From Dastarcus helophoroides (Eukaryota; Arthropoda; Insecta; Coleoptera; Bothrideridae): a stretch of DNA of 64,000 nucleotides. Of this stretch, positions 12,373-23,314 are shown in pieces. The position numbers were made by a program, and so were the translations under genes. Each line of letters opens with the position of its first letter. Position 1 is the first letter of the stretch. Location: contig CM053327.1 of the NCBI GenBank assembly GCA_028583605.1, positions 28,756,626-28,820,625 of the forward strand. The letters are read 5' to 3'. Below the pieces are notes generated by a model. That model worked only from the letters and a program-made list of their open reading frames with translations, was not told the DNA's origin and did no database searches.

Positions 12373-15300
12373 ATGGGTAATGAAACAGCCAGAGATATGG
12401 AGACTGAGTCCATAAAATCCGAAAATAGTTCAAGATCGAGAAGATCGAGAGGACAAAGAGACAGAAGCAATTACAGGCAGCATTCCCACTCTCATAGGAG
12501 CACAAGGTAAGTAAATTTGCTTTTAAAATAGAATAATTTCAATAATTTATTAACCGTAGTAGACTTCAAAAGTTTGACAAGATGTTCCAGTTATCAAATC
12601 TTACAGATTATTGTGCAAATGACAAGTAGGCTCTGTTTATTAAAAGATTTCCCGAACCAATAAATTTTCAAAGTGAAAACTACTTTAAGGGCATTAAGCG
12701 ACTAAAGGTAGGCGATAAACGCCTGGATTTACCATATATGTAATACACATATATGGGTTTTGTGTTACCAAAAATCGCTATTTGAACTACTAGTTGATTG
12801 CTCTACCACTCCGGACATTTAATGACATTGCTTAAAACCTATCTGACACCGCATAATCCGACAACAGGATAATCCGACACCCGGTTTATCCGGCATCCGC
12901 ATAATCCGAGAAATTAGTACATTGAAAACATATTTTTTTAAATTTCTCGAAGTTTATTACATCATAGTTTCCAGTTTTCACTTCTGTCGGTACTCCCCAT
13001 AACTTCCTAAATTTTTTGTACTATTTGTACATATTTGGCCCTTTATTGTCTGCCTTTTTTTTAAAATAAGTCAAAATCAAAAAAAATTAAATATTTCTAC
13101 ATAAATATTTCATGTTCATAAAGATGTTCAAAATTAAAAAGAAATCGAAATTTAAAAAATAAAGTTGAATTTATCAACAAATCTAAAATTTGGAAAAAAA
13201 CCGAAAGTTTAAAAAGAATCGAAATTTTGAAACAAATCGATATTTGATGAAGAGGAAACCAAAGTGTTGGTAAAAACTCTAAATTGAAAAAAAGTAGAAA
13301 TTTTTGAAGAAGTCGAAAATTTCAATAAAAGGCTAATAATTCGAAAAAAAAATCTACATTTAGAGAGAAGCTCAAAATTTTGTAAAAATAAGCCAAGATT
13401 TAAAAACAGTCAAAATTTTTAATTTGAATCGAAATCACGAGTAGTCAAAAATTTCAAAAAATTCGGAAATTTAAAGAATGCTGAAATTTTCAACAAAATT
13501 TAAAACATTAAAAAAAAAGTTTTCAAATGCAGTCTAAACCGAATATAACGACATCGTTTACAACGACGCATCGGTTATTACAACTAAATGGCAAGGTCCC
13601 GGCGATTATTTTAAAAGCTAACCGTACTGCCTGTTATATTGCTTATTACAACTACCGGTTACAGCGTCCGTAATTTATGGTCCCTTCAATGTTGTTATAT
13701 CCGGTTTCAACTGTATTTCCAAATTTTTGAAAAAGTCTACTTTGTAAAAAAATTAATATTTTAATGTACGTTGTTGCAAAAGCAACAATAAATCGAAATT
13801 GTCATAAAAATTAATTTTGTTTGATGGAACGGACTGGTTATAAAAATTAATATTTCAATGTATGTTGTTGCAGAAGTAACAAATCGAGAAAAAACGAAGA
13901 CATGGCGCCATTTCAGACCGCGGTAACCATAACACCTGATAACAGAGACGGGCAAGAAGTCATAGAAGTACAAATACTACCTCAAGACGACAACTGGGGG
14001 GAGAACACAACCGCCATCACCGGTAACACATCCGAACAATCACAGTCCACTGAAGATGTGAGCAACTGGCCAGGGGAACCCGACACAGGTCTAACCTTCG
14101 TATGTCAACGGTATATGGGGGCCGTGTTAACTTACGTACTATCAGCTGTGGCGTTTTTGAGTCCGATCGCCATGGTGGTCCTTCCCAAATTGGGCTTTTT
14201 CCCCGCTTTGTCCTCTAATGTCGGCCTGGCCGATAGTACGAAGTTATTAGCTTGTGGGGCGGAGTGCAAAGGGCAATTGGTGTCGCTTACGTTTAAGTTG
14301 GTGATACTCGCGTTGGGCGCTTGGGGCGTCTTTTTGCGCAAACCGAACGCGACGTTGCCGCGATTTTATTTGTTCCGAGCCGCTATTTTGATGTTGGTCT
14401 TGCTTTGTACGTTCGCGTATTGGTTGTTTTATATTGTACAAGTGACCGAGACGGCTAGAGCCGCCACAACGCAGGAAGAGATCGTTGACTACAAAGCTTT
14501 GGTGGCGTACGCTTCCAGCTTGACTGATACGTTGCTCTTCATTCACTTTCTAGCGGTGATTTTGATGGAAATACGACACTTGCAGCCTGTTTATTATATT
14601 AAAGTCGTTAGAAGTCCAGATGGTGCTAGTAAAGCGTACGGAATTGGCCAATTAAGCATACAGAGAACCGCCGTCTGGGTACTGGAAAAGTACTACACGG
14701 AATTCCCAATTTACAATCCGTACTTGGAGCGTATTCCCGTTTCGAAGTCGCGAAAGACTTCTTCGAGTTTCAAGTTTTATGAAGTTGACGGTATTAATAA
14801 TACGTCGGTGCAGCAATCGCAATCGCGCGCTATGTTGGCTGCGCACGCGCGTAGACGTGACAGCAGTCATAACGAGCGATTTTACGAGGAACACGAATAC
14901 GAGAGAAGAGTAAAAAAGAGACGAGCAAGACTGATAACGGCCGCCGAAGAGGCGTTTACTCATATCAAAAGACTTCACAACGATCAGGTATCCGCCATTC
15001 CGATGGATCCACACGAGGCCGCTCAAGCTATTTTCCCTTCGATGGCTAGAGCCCTTCAGAAATACCTAAGAGTAACTAGGCAGCAACCCAGGCATTCCGT
15101 AGAAAGCATCCTTGTACATTTAGCCAATTGTTTAAGCAACGACTTGACGCCAAAAGCATTCCTCGAGCAATATATTATCAGTGAACCAGTATTACAAAAT
15201 GAAAAAGAGCAGAAAGACATACAAACCTGGGCGTTGATTTGTGACGAACTTCTCACTAGACCCATTGAAAATGACACCATCTTCCAACTGAGGCAGAATG

Positions 15301-15416
15301 ATGTCTCGTTAATTTGCACAATAAAGAAGTTGCCCCATTTCAATATCACTGAAGAAGTCGTTGATCCAAAGAGCAATAAGTTTGTTCTGAGATTGAACTC
15401 AGAGACGTCAGTATGA
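12373..15416 (+). CDS. Vang: Van Gogh/Strabismus planar cell polarity protein
   Basis: Two coding exons, join(12373..12506, 13874..15416), with GT-AG ends and an Arg codon split across the junction; 558 aa. Vang is a core planar-cell-polarity membrane protein that binds Prickle and acts opposite Frizzled/Flamingo. Exon 1 encodes the Ser/Arg/His-rich head (RSRRSRGQRDRSNYRQHSHS). Exon 2 carries the conserved VIEVQILPQDDNWGENTTAI segment, four membrane helices (from VLTYVLSAVAFLSPIAMVVL to LLFIHFLAVILMEI), the cytoplasmic Prickle-binding region and the C-terminal PDZ ligand ETSV. The first ATG (12373) follows an in-frame stop. The second, 12397 (METES), resembles other family starts and would give 550 aa. 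The intron holds transposon remnants and a duplicated splice acceptor. The large second exon read alone would lack the true N-terminus. Confidence 0.96.
12835..12905. mobile_element. pogo/Tigger-like terminal fragment
   Basis: CATAATCCGACA, GATAATCCGACACCCGG and TTTATCCGGCATCC are clustered repeats of the ATCCG kind that mark pogo/Tigger element ends. A comparable end lies at 40421. It lies in the Vang intron. No transposase or partner end was identified. Confidence 0.5.
13070..13525. repeat. diverged AAATTTCGA satellite in Vang intron
   Basis: A degenerate run of GAAATTTTGAAAAAA and TCGAAATTT motifs lies between two DNA-transposon fragments in the intron. It resembles the satellite carried inside the two hAT-like elements. 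Confidence 0.55.
13530..13713. mobile_element. pogo/Tigger-type MITE, 184 bp
   Basis: The left end CAGTCTAAACCGAATATAAC and the inverse of the right end, CAGTTGAAACCGGATATAAC, match at most positions, giving terminal inverted repeats of about 27 bases. The CAGT...ATATAACG pattern is typical of pogo/Tigger ends. The right flank is TA. The left flank is TG, so a TA target duplication would need one change. It is non-coding and lies in the Vang intron. Confidence 0.75.
13744..13882 (+). repeat. duplicated 3' splice-site segment of Vang intron
   Basis: The segment TAATGTACGTTGTTGCAAAA (near 13761) recurs as CAATGTATGTTGTTGCAGAA (near 13857), in an imperfect repeat of about 40 bases. The downstream copy holds the acceptor AG used for exon 2. 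The upstream copy has CAA where the AG should be. Between them lies GATGGAACGGACTGGT, a fragment of the inverted-repeat retroposon end. Confidence 0.75.
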
Positions 15417-17930
15417 CCCATAGTTTATGATCGACTGATTTAATTCCTGAATTACATATCTTTCTTTAAAGGTGCGTTAATTATGGTGTGACTGCAATTT
15501 TGACGCTTATGTTTGCCAATGAACGCATTCTTATTTTTAACCAACTCACTGGTTCTATCATATCTTTGATATTTTTGTGAGACAAAAATAGCAATCATTA
15601 TGATGTTTGTTGGTTTTTCCAAAACTTAAATACCTCAGCTTTAATGAGAGCTGCTAATATCCAAGTGTTTTTGGAATCTGCACTTTGGAAATACCTTAAA
15701 CTGGCACCAAGACAGAAAATTCACTTTGTTGGGATACATTAATCAAATAATAATGTTGTTTCTCATGATATGGCTGGAGAGCTTTTAAAGTTCAATTATT
15801 TATTATTTAAATCACATAATAATCTCGTAACATTAATAATTATTATCTATCTTAATGCAGATAGAATAAAAATAAGACTGGTGCCGTCTTCTATGAGCTA
15901 AAAGTTTTGGAGTTTTCACTTTAATAACCTGAATAATTCATAATGCTCTCATAAAACTATTGGCAAGCATTTAAGCAAATAAAAGCACTATTTTAAAATA
16001 ATCTTTATTTATATAATGTAATGTATTGTATAATTGTTGAATTTGTCTCGTACTATTTATATATAACTTAACATAAGATTGCCTGCAATATCATGCCTTA
16101 ATTTAAGATTTTTATATGAACTATTAAAGTATTTTTCATCAATAATTGATGCCTTCTTATGATGTACTTGTGGTAGCTTAAATTTGTATGTTATTCATGG
16201 AAAAATGCATCATTTTTACCATGAAACTTTCTTTTAAGATTTGACTAGCAGCTTTCCAAATCATAATTTTTGTCAAACTAATAACAAAATGTGATAATTC
16301 CCATGTCTCAGAAAATTTGATTTAGTATACATGCTCAATTTTTGTACTTTTTTAGTGGTACTTTTTTTACTTTTATACATTTATAAAAAAATCGCACAAA
16401 ATTGTACATTATCGCACAAATTTTACGTACTTAATGAAATTATATTTTTATGAAACTTCCAAAATACTCTTATTATTAGTGCAATTTTATAAATATACAC
16501 ATTTTTATATAAAAAAAGGCAAATTGTACATTAGCTTTTATCAATGTAAACATGTAAAGGTGTGTTTGAATAAATGTACTTCTTTTGGAATCGTGTCATT
16601 TGTTTCATCGTGAATTGAGTAGAGTCCACAACCTCTGAGGAATAACCTTACCATCTTCCAAACCAAAGTGTTGTATATATGTGCATTCGTAAATGCCTCA
16701 AGAGATGTGTTAGAAGGGCAAGATTATTTATATTACCTGACAAGCACGCAGCTCTTACACTTTTGATTCTAAGATCATTTAGGAGTTCAAACAATACCTA
16801 AAGTAACTAGGAATAGAAAACATATTGACCTTGATGTGAGTACCAAGCCTTAGGGGAATAAAAGGATACATGCTAAGGACCACTGCATAGATTAAAAAGT
16901 TGTTGGGTACAAATACTGCAGTTACAATTCAAATTTGAAACAGGGATCCATTTCAGTGTTTCCAGATCTAGGGATATATGTATGCAAATTTTTATTATCA
17001 GCCCTACTGCATGGTCCTTCTCAAAATTTCAAAATTTTTAGAGAACTTTAAAGATTAAATTTGACATTTCTGAAATGAAATGTAAAATTTATAAAAAATA
17101 CTCAGGTTAAACTTGAAATCTTAAGAAAAAGTGTCCTAATCAAAATTGAAATTTCTAAAAGAAATTCTTGTTTATAAGAGAACTTTCGGATAATCAGAAA
17201 AAATTGAAAGGGCCAATTCGGAATTATGCAGAAAGTCAAAATTGTGATTACCCAGAATTTATTTTAAAAAACAAGTTTTAACTCAAATTTTAGAGAAAAA
17301 AGAAAAAATTTTGTTAATTAGGATTAAGATTTCTTAATTACAATCGAAATTTACAAAAAATTTAATTTCTTTACGAAATGAAGTTTTGGGATTCTGATCA
17401 GACTTTTAGGTAGTAAGTGAATATAAAAGAACAACTCGCAATTTTCAAAAGAAAATATAGAAAAATAATCCATAATGTATGCAAACCTGTCTTTTATCAA
17501 CATTTTCCAGAAAGAATCGACTTTGTGTGTGGAAACAAAGCTTCCAAGAAAAAACCAAGTTATTCACATAAGACATTTTTAATCATATAAATTTTCATAA
17601 AAACTCCAAATTAAACAAATTTATTTGCAATTTTCAAATTCACAACTAAAATTTTAGCAAATTATTTGAAAATATTTGAACAATTATTATTTTGTTAATG
17701 CCCTTTCCTGAATCTTCATAAACTTTTTGGAAAATACATCTTTGTATTAAAATCTGGTGAAAAATTTTTCATAAAAGTTAAATTGTAGGTCCTAAGCATG
17801 TATCTAGAAAAGGAACACCCAAAAGTACCAAAAATTTAGGGAAACTATTAGGAAATAAAAGTAATGGGCCAGCAGGATCTTGGAGCATTAAAAATGTAAG
17901 AAAAAACGTGCAAATTAGTTTTAATAAACT
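15417..17930. other. Vang 3' UTR and intergenic region
   Basis: It follows the Vang stop. The first part, up to a possible AATAAA at 16569, may be 3' UTR. Diverged AAATTTCGA-type satellite occupies about 17030-17400. No other coding exon, RNA gene or complete transposon was seen. Confidence 0.45.
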
Positions 17931-17935
17931 TTATT
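17930..17935 (-). promoter_or_regulatory. poly-A signal overlapping the PWP2 stop codon
   Basis: On the minus strand the stop codon TAA (17933..17931) is embedded in AATAAA. If this hexamer is used, the 3' UTR would be only about 10-30 bases. Confidence 0.5.
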
Positions 17936-20900
17936 CCAAAACATATTCATCATCGCTATTATCTGAATCTTTGGTTACTTCCATAGCTTCCTCCCGTTTA
18001 TGTTTTTTTGCCATAACTTTCCCCAAATTCAAAATATATTGCATTGTGTATTTATTGTAATCACATCTGAAAAGCATTAAATTATAAATTTACTTAAAAC
18101 ACAGTGGATATATTAATCTCACATTTTAGAAAGTTGCTCATATTTTTTTACTAAAGCTTTCTCCATAGCTAGAATCGCGGGCATATTATTTTGCGCCCTA
18201 ATCTTCGGGCCATGCTGCGTTAAAATCTGTTCCGTCCACAGCAAGTAAAATTCAAGGTGTCGCGAGTTGTCCAAGGCACTTGCTATAATCACCAGAAGTC
18301 GTTCTATATAACGCTGGGTAAGCCCTGCTATCGTCAACTCAACTAAAAGAGAATTATGATTACATTTTTTTTTGAAACTGATAGTAATGTGACACACGTA
18401 ATTATTCAAATAGTGCATTAACAGTGAAAATGAAATCAATGTTTCCAACAAGATAACTACACCAAAGAAAAAACGATACAATTAATGAAACTTCAGATTG
18501 CAAAATACTTTAAAAACAGAAAATGTTTTTTCGAAACCACCAATAGCCCCAAAGAGAAAATCATTGAATTTAAGGCTGCATATAGCTAGAAAAAGTAAGA
18601 TGTCGCCATCAATTATGGTATAAAAATATGTAAAATCCTGGGTTAGATAAAAAAAATTCTAACATCTATAAGTCTTTAATTCCACATTAACCACCTGACT
18701 GAATATAGGGCAAAATGATACCTGCTACTGTAATACATTTTGAAACAAGTTCTTCCTATTAATTATAAAGTTAAGAAAACCTACCATCCTTGATAGGGAT
18801 ACTTTCCAGAACCTCCTCGATCAAATTTGCTTCATTTAATTTCATAGCCATCATCAAACCTAAAAAACTCAGAATCTAAACCTGATATAATTAAAAAATG
18901 AAAAATACGAACTGTTAACGTAATCTTGTTCAGCAAGCATTTGTCTTATAGACGCTGGTGTGATGCCAAGCTGCAACTCCCATGGGTCAAAATCTAGTCC
19001 ATCCAGCAGGGAATAAATCAGCAAGCCTTCTGTAGTAGCTGCAGCCCATTGTTGGCCAGTGGGGGAAAATTGCAAAGAAAAAACTCGAACCTGATGAAAC
19101 ATTATTAAAGTATAAAAAATCAATTATGCAAGAAAGTTAGGTACCTCTGGTTTGTGAACTCTACTGGCCATGTCACCCTTCCTGACACCCGGCAGTTTGA
19201 TAGAAACATTTCCACCCTCGCGTTCTTCCCTTTCTTCCACCAAGGCAACATTGCCGAATTCTGTTAATTTTCTCCTGTTTACATAGTCCTAAAAGAGGAT
19301 TTAAAAATGGTGATTACCCTTAACAGTTTTTTTTTATGCATGGAGATTGTAACGTAAAAAATGGATTTGTTTGAATTTGTAAATTGTGTACTAAATTTTT
19401 TATTTCTTATTGAGTTGCTGTTTTTATATGTGGTTGATGGAATTATTATTTTGGGTAATTTTTTGTCAACAGAACTTCTATATAAAAATAAATGAAATCC
19501 TAGAAGTATTTTTTTTAGTTATCAGCAGCGTTTTATTTTTTTGAAGATTTGTTTTGTGAAATACTTACATCAACAGCATCGAGTGACCTATTTTGTGTAA
19601 TTTCAAACTTTCGTATCAAAAGTCCCTCCTTCACATTATATATGCAAACGTTCTTCGATTGTCCGCCTGCAAGAATACATTCTCCATCCGCGGAATAACA
19701 TAAACTTGTGAACGCCCTAAAATTAGGGAATATTAGGTGATGGTAACACAAGATGAATAGCAATTTTACTTCGCTTGAAGGGATTTTTTCGCTGTTATCA
19801 AATCAGTATCACTTCTACCACTACCTAAATCATTCCTTCCCTCTATGCTACTGACTTGAATGGCATTTTTTACCCCAAAAAACGTTATTTGCCCATCAAG
19901 TGTAGCTACAGCAACTTCCTCCCCATCAGGCTTGAAAGCAACACAAACCCCATCCGAAGTTAATTCAATGGTTTCATGAGCCGATCCCTTCTCAATAGCA
20001 TCCCAAATTCGCAACGTTTTATCCCAAGATACCGAAGCCAGCGTACTACTGGTGGGATTGGTAGTGAACGCCAAGCTGGTCTAAAATACCAAACTCAATT
20101 TCGCCTACAGTAAAAATCTAACCAACTTACCACTGGACCTTCATGCCCGCTTAAAATCTCCAAAAGTCTTCCAGTTTTAACTGACCAGAGGAAAATTTCG
20201 AAAACGTCTTGGCCACCAGCGGCGACAAATTCCCCGCTTATGTCGACACCAACTGAGGCGAACTGCATAGGTCTTGGTGTTGTGAAGGTACGGAAGTTGC
20301 GGTACCTGATAACGTCGTACGCACGGACTGTTCCGTCGAGAGACGCCGAAACGACGAACTTTTTGTTACCGCTGAAAGTAATTGCGGTGATTGCGTTGGA
20401 GTGCTCACTAAAAGTTACGAAACAGAATCCGGATTGGATGTTCCACAACTTGACTTTTCCGTCTTCGCCACCAGTGGCTAAAAGTTGGCCGTCAGCGGAG
20501 TAAGCAACGCAGGACATATCATTGGTGTGACCTTGTTGCTTCATAACGTAGGTTTCACCTATTAATTAGTTTTTTTAATATCAGGTTCCCTAAATGCAAT
20601 ATTTGAACTTACTTTGCCATTCCCATACCAACAATTGACCCAAACCTCCACAACCTAAGGCAATCCAATCACCAGTTGAGTTCAAGGCTATGGAAGTGAT
20701 CTGTTGCTCGGATATACTCAGGGAATGAATTAAATTTACATCGGGCATCTCATGAATGAAAAATGCACCACTAGAAAATCCTGCAATGATTTCAATCAAT
20801 AAAAATAATAATTATAGATTTGTGTGGGGTCGTTTACATAAAAATAAAATTAAATGAAACTTACCAGTAACCAAAATTTTTAATTTTCGATGGTAAGCAG

Positions 20901-22157
20901 CTGATGTTAATACTGCGTCTTTGTCATCCTTCCTCGCTTCATCAGCTAAATAATGTTTCGCTAGCCTTTTATAGAAAAATTTATTTACTTCTTTATTTTC
21001 CACCTCATCTATAGTTATATCATCTAATGCTCTAGATAACTCTTCTTCAGATTTTTCAACAGCTTTCGTTATGTCTATATCATCTTCTTCAGAATCGCTA
21101 CCCTTGCGCTGCAATCACAATTCTAAAGATATCTCCAAAGTAACAACAACAAAAATAATACCTGTTTTTTCTTAGGTGGTGCTTTATCTAATGGAACTAA
21201 ATCATTGGGATTAAGTGTACATTCCCAGACACAAGTCATGCCATTTTTACTTATAGTCGTTATATCATAAGTGTGTTCTTCAAAAAAGCAGCCTACAATA
21301 CCGTCAGTGTGACTTCCCAGAGAAAATATCCTAAAGTTGGCCCACCTAACAATACACAATTAATTTCGCACAAGCAAGTTTTATTAAACAATCATACTTA
21401 TCTATCGGGTAGAGTTTGGTGGCCATATCTTTAGAACCAACCGCTAGAATTCTAGAGTCTGGTGACCAATCCAAACACGTCGTTTCGTCATAGGCGCCGT
21501 GGAAGACCCGCTCCATAACAAACGCGTTGAACTCGCCAGAACATGGTCCGGGTGCTTTGAATACAAAAACATTGTTTTCTTTGCATACGGCAAAATGCTT
21601 CCCATCTGGACTAAATTTGACAGCTCTACACTTCCTTTTGAATCTGTACTTGTGGACAATCGTTTGTGATATAAGACTGATGAAATGAGCTTCACCTTCC
21701 TCATTGATTGCGATGAGGGTGCAGCCATTTGGACTTAAATCTAACGTATTATAGTTAAATCTGCTTTCTACTGGTAGTGTAGTTGCCTTATTACTGAAAC
21801 GCAAAGGTCAGACAATTTCAAACATATTCAGTAATACTCACTGTTTTAAATCGAAAATGCTAATTCGATTACCAACTGTGCTAATTACAGAATTGCCATC
21901 GGGAGTAAATATTAGATCTCCCTTTCTGTAGACAGTTCCAAGCAGGTTACTAAACTGTAACAAATCATTTTAGACGAACCATTAATAAAAGTTTTATAAT
22001 TTAATAAAAAGTACCAAAAACTTTTACTAAGACTAGTAAACTTATTGAACTGGTGACACAACTAATACATTTAATTGAATGAATGAAGAAATTAAGAAAA
22101 CAAAACTTTTTAGTAATTAATTAAACTGTAAACACTAACCCTGTAGCCAAATTTCAT
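17931..22157 (-). CDS. PWP2: periodic tryptophan protein 2 (SSU processome)
   Basis: Fourteen exons keep one frame through GT-AG junctions: complement(17931..18066, 18123..18342, 18785..18859, 18913..19090, 19145..19288, 19569..19716, 19770..20080, 20131..20558, 20613..20780, 20865..21108, 21162..21345, 21398..21793, 21842..21954, 22140..22157). The product is 920 aa, close to the usual length of PWP2. PWP2/UTP1 is a nucleolar UTP-B component needed for 18S pre-rRNA processing. Exon 1 encodes only MKFGYR. WD40 repeats follow (for example LLATGGEDGKVKLWNI, LASVSWDKTLRIWDA), with an acidic linker (SDSEEDDIDITKAVEKSEEE). A helical C-terminal domain (RYIERLLVIIA, HLEFYLLWTEQIL, CDYNKYTMQYI) and an acidic tail (DSDNSDDEYVLE) complete it. 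Most introns are 50-60 bases. It is head to head with LAP3. Confidence 0.96.
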
Positions 22158-23314
22158 ATTTTTATTTTAAACAATATTACCACCAAATTTTAAACTTTAT
22201 AATACCGCACGTTTTTGTATTATTTTTGACGTTCCAATAACAAAAACCTAACCTTACTTCGTCACATGTTTACTTATGAAATATTCAATGATACCAATCT
22301 GAAACCTAAAAATAATTTGTGCATTTTACCTACTACCAATATTTCTATTTCTTATAGGGAACCACGGACCCTAGTTACAGTAAGTATAAGTAAACTAGCC
22401 ATGCACGAAAGAGTTTTTAATCGGCCAATCATTGTTACGATAATGATGTCTAGCAGAAACTATATGACATCGTGCCCCAATCTTGGGGCAGTATTTGTAG
22501 GGGCGTAGCCAGTTTGTGTAGCCTAAGCCTAAACTTTAAACTTCTAATTTTGTTCAGTTTCTAATTTTGTTCAATGAAATTTCGGCTTCAAGTTTTGAAA
22601 AATACAGTTTCTGAGTTTTCTAAAGCAATAACTTTTTATATATTTTTTAAACTTTGACTGTTTTAAATTCGATTTTTGTCTCGAGTTTCAATAATAGTAA
22701 ACGTCTTTATTAAATATAAATAATATTTCTTTACAAAACATAGATTATACACTTGTGCATAGCATCTTTTAATGAAGATAAATCAATTTGTGACCCCACT
22801 ATACTATATTATATTGTAATATTGTATGGGTACTTATGAAATAGACAAAGCAATATTGTGAATTGCGATATTTGTTGCTTGAAAAGATAATTTTTGTATC
22901 TTATTTTAAATTGCTTTAGGGCTAGGGTAAGTAATCCTTTGGGAAGTAAATTATCAAGCTTTATAAAATTGAATGTACAACGCGGACTGAACATGGCTGT
23001 TCGATGGACATACTGTAATATGTGGTGCAACATGTTAGGTGCCACTGATATATTTTTAAAAATTATCTTCATGCCTACATCGGCAACGTTGCAATGCGTT
23101 CAATAGTACAAAGATCAAAGTGACATTTCCGCCCGGATAGTTTATTTTCGATTTACATATTCTGTGGCTGTTAGGTGACCCAGATTGTCAAGTCTGTCAA
23201 AAATCAATTTATTTAACAATTTCGTAATTATTTTTTATTTAAGAAATATTGAATAATTTTAATTAATAGCATTTAAGATTAATTAACTTTGACGCATTAC
23301 AACATTAATAAACG
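22158..23314. other. intergenic region between PWP2 and LAP3
   Basis: This 1.16-kb region lies between two divergent housekeeping genes and probably holds both promoters. A short plus-strand open frame (22266-22508) has no recognisable domain and is not called as a gene. Confidence 0.45.

Noticed and set aside
12770..12820. Minus-strand tRNA-like segment with GGTAGAGCAATCAAC and TTCAAATAGC
   Set aside because: There is a partial A-box-like string and a TTCAAAT that could mimic a T-arm, but no acceptor stem or anticodon arm can be drawn. At most it is a decayed tRNA-derived fragment.
14132..15421. Several minus-strand frames of 69-124 codons
   Set aside because: Shadows of the GC-richer Vang coding exon.
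22266..22508. 80-codon plus-strand open frame between PWP2 and LAP3
   Set aside because: No recognisable domain, no splice support and ordinary AT-rich composition.
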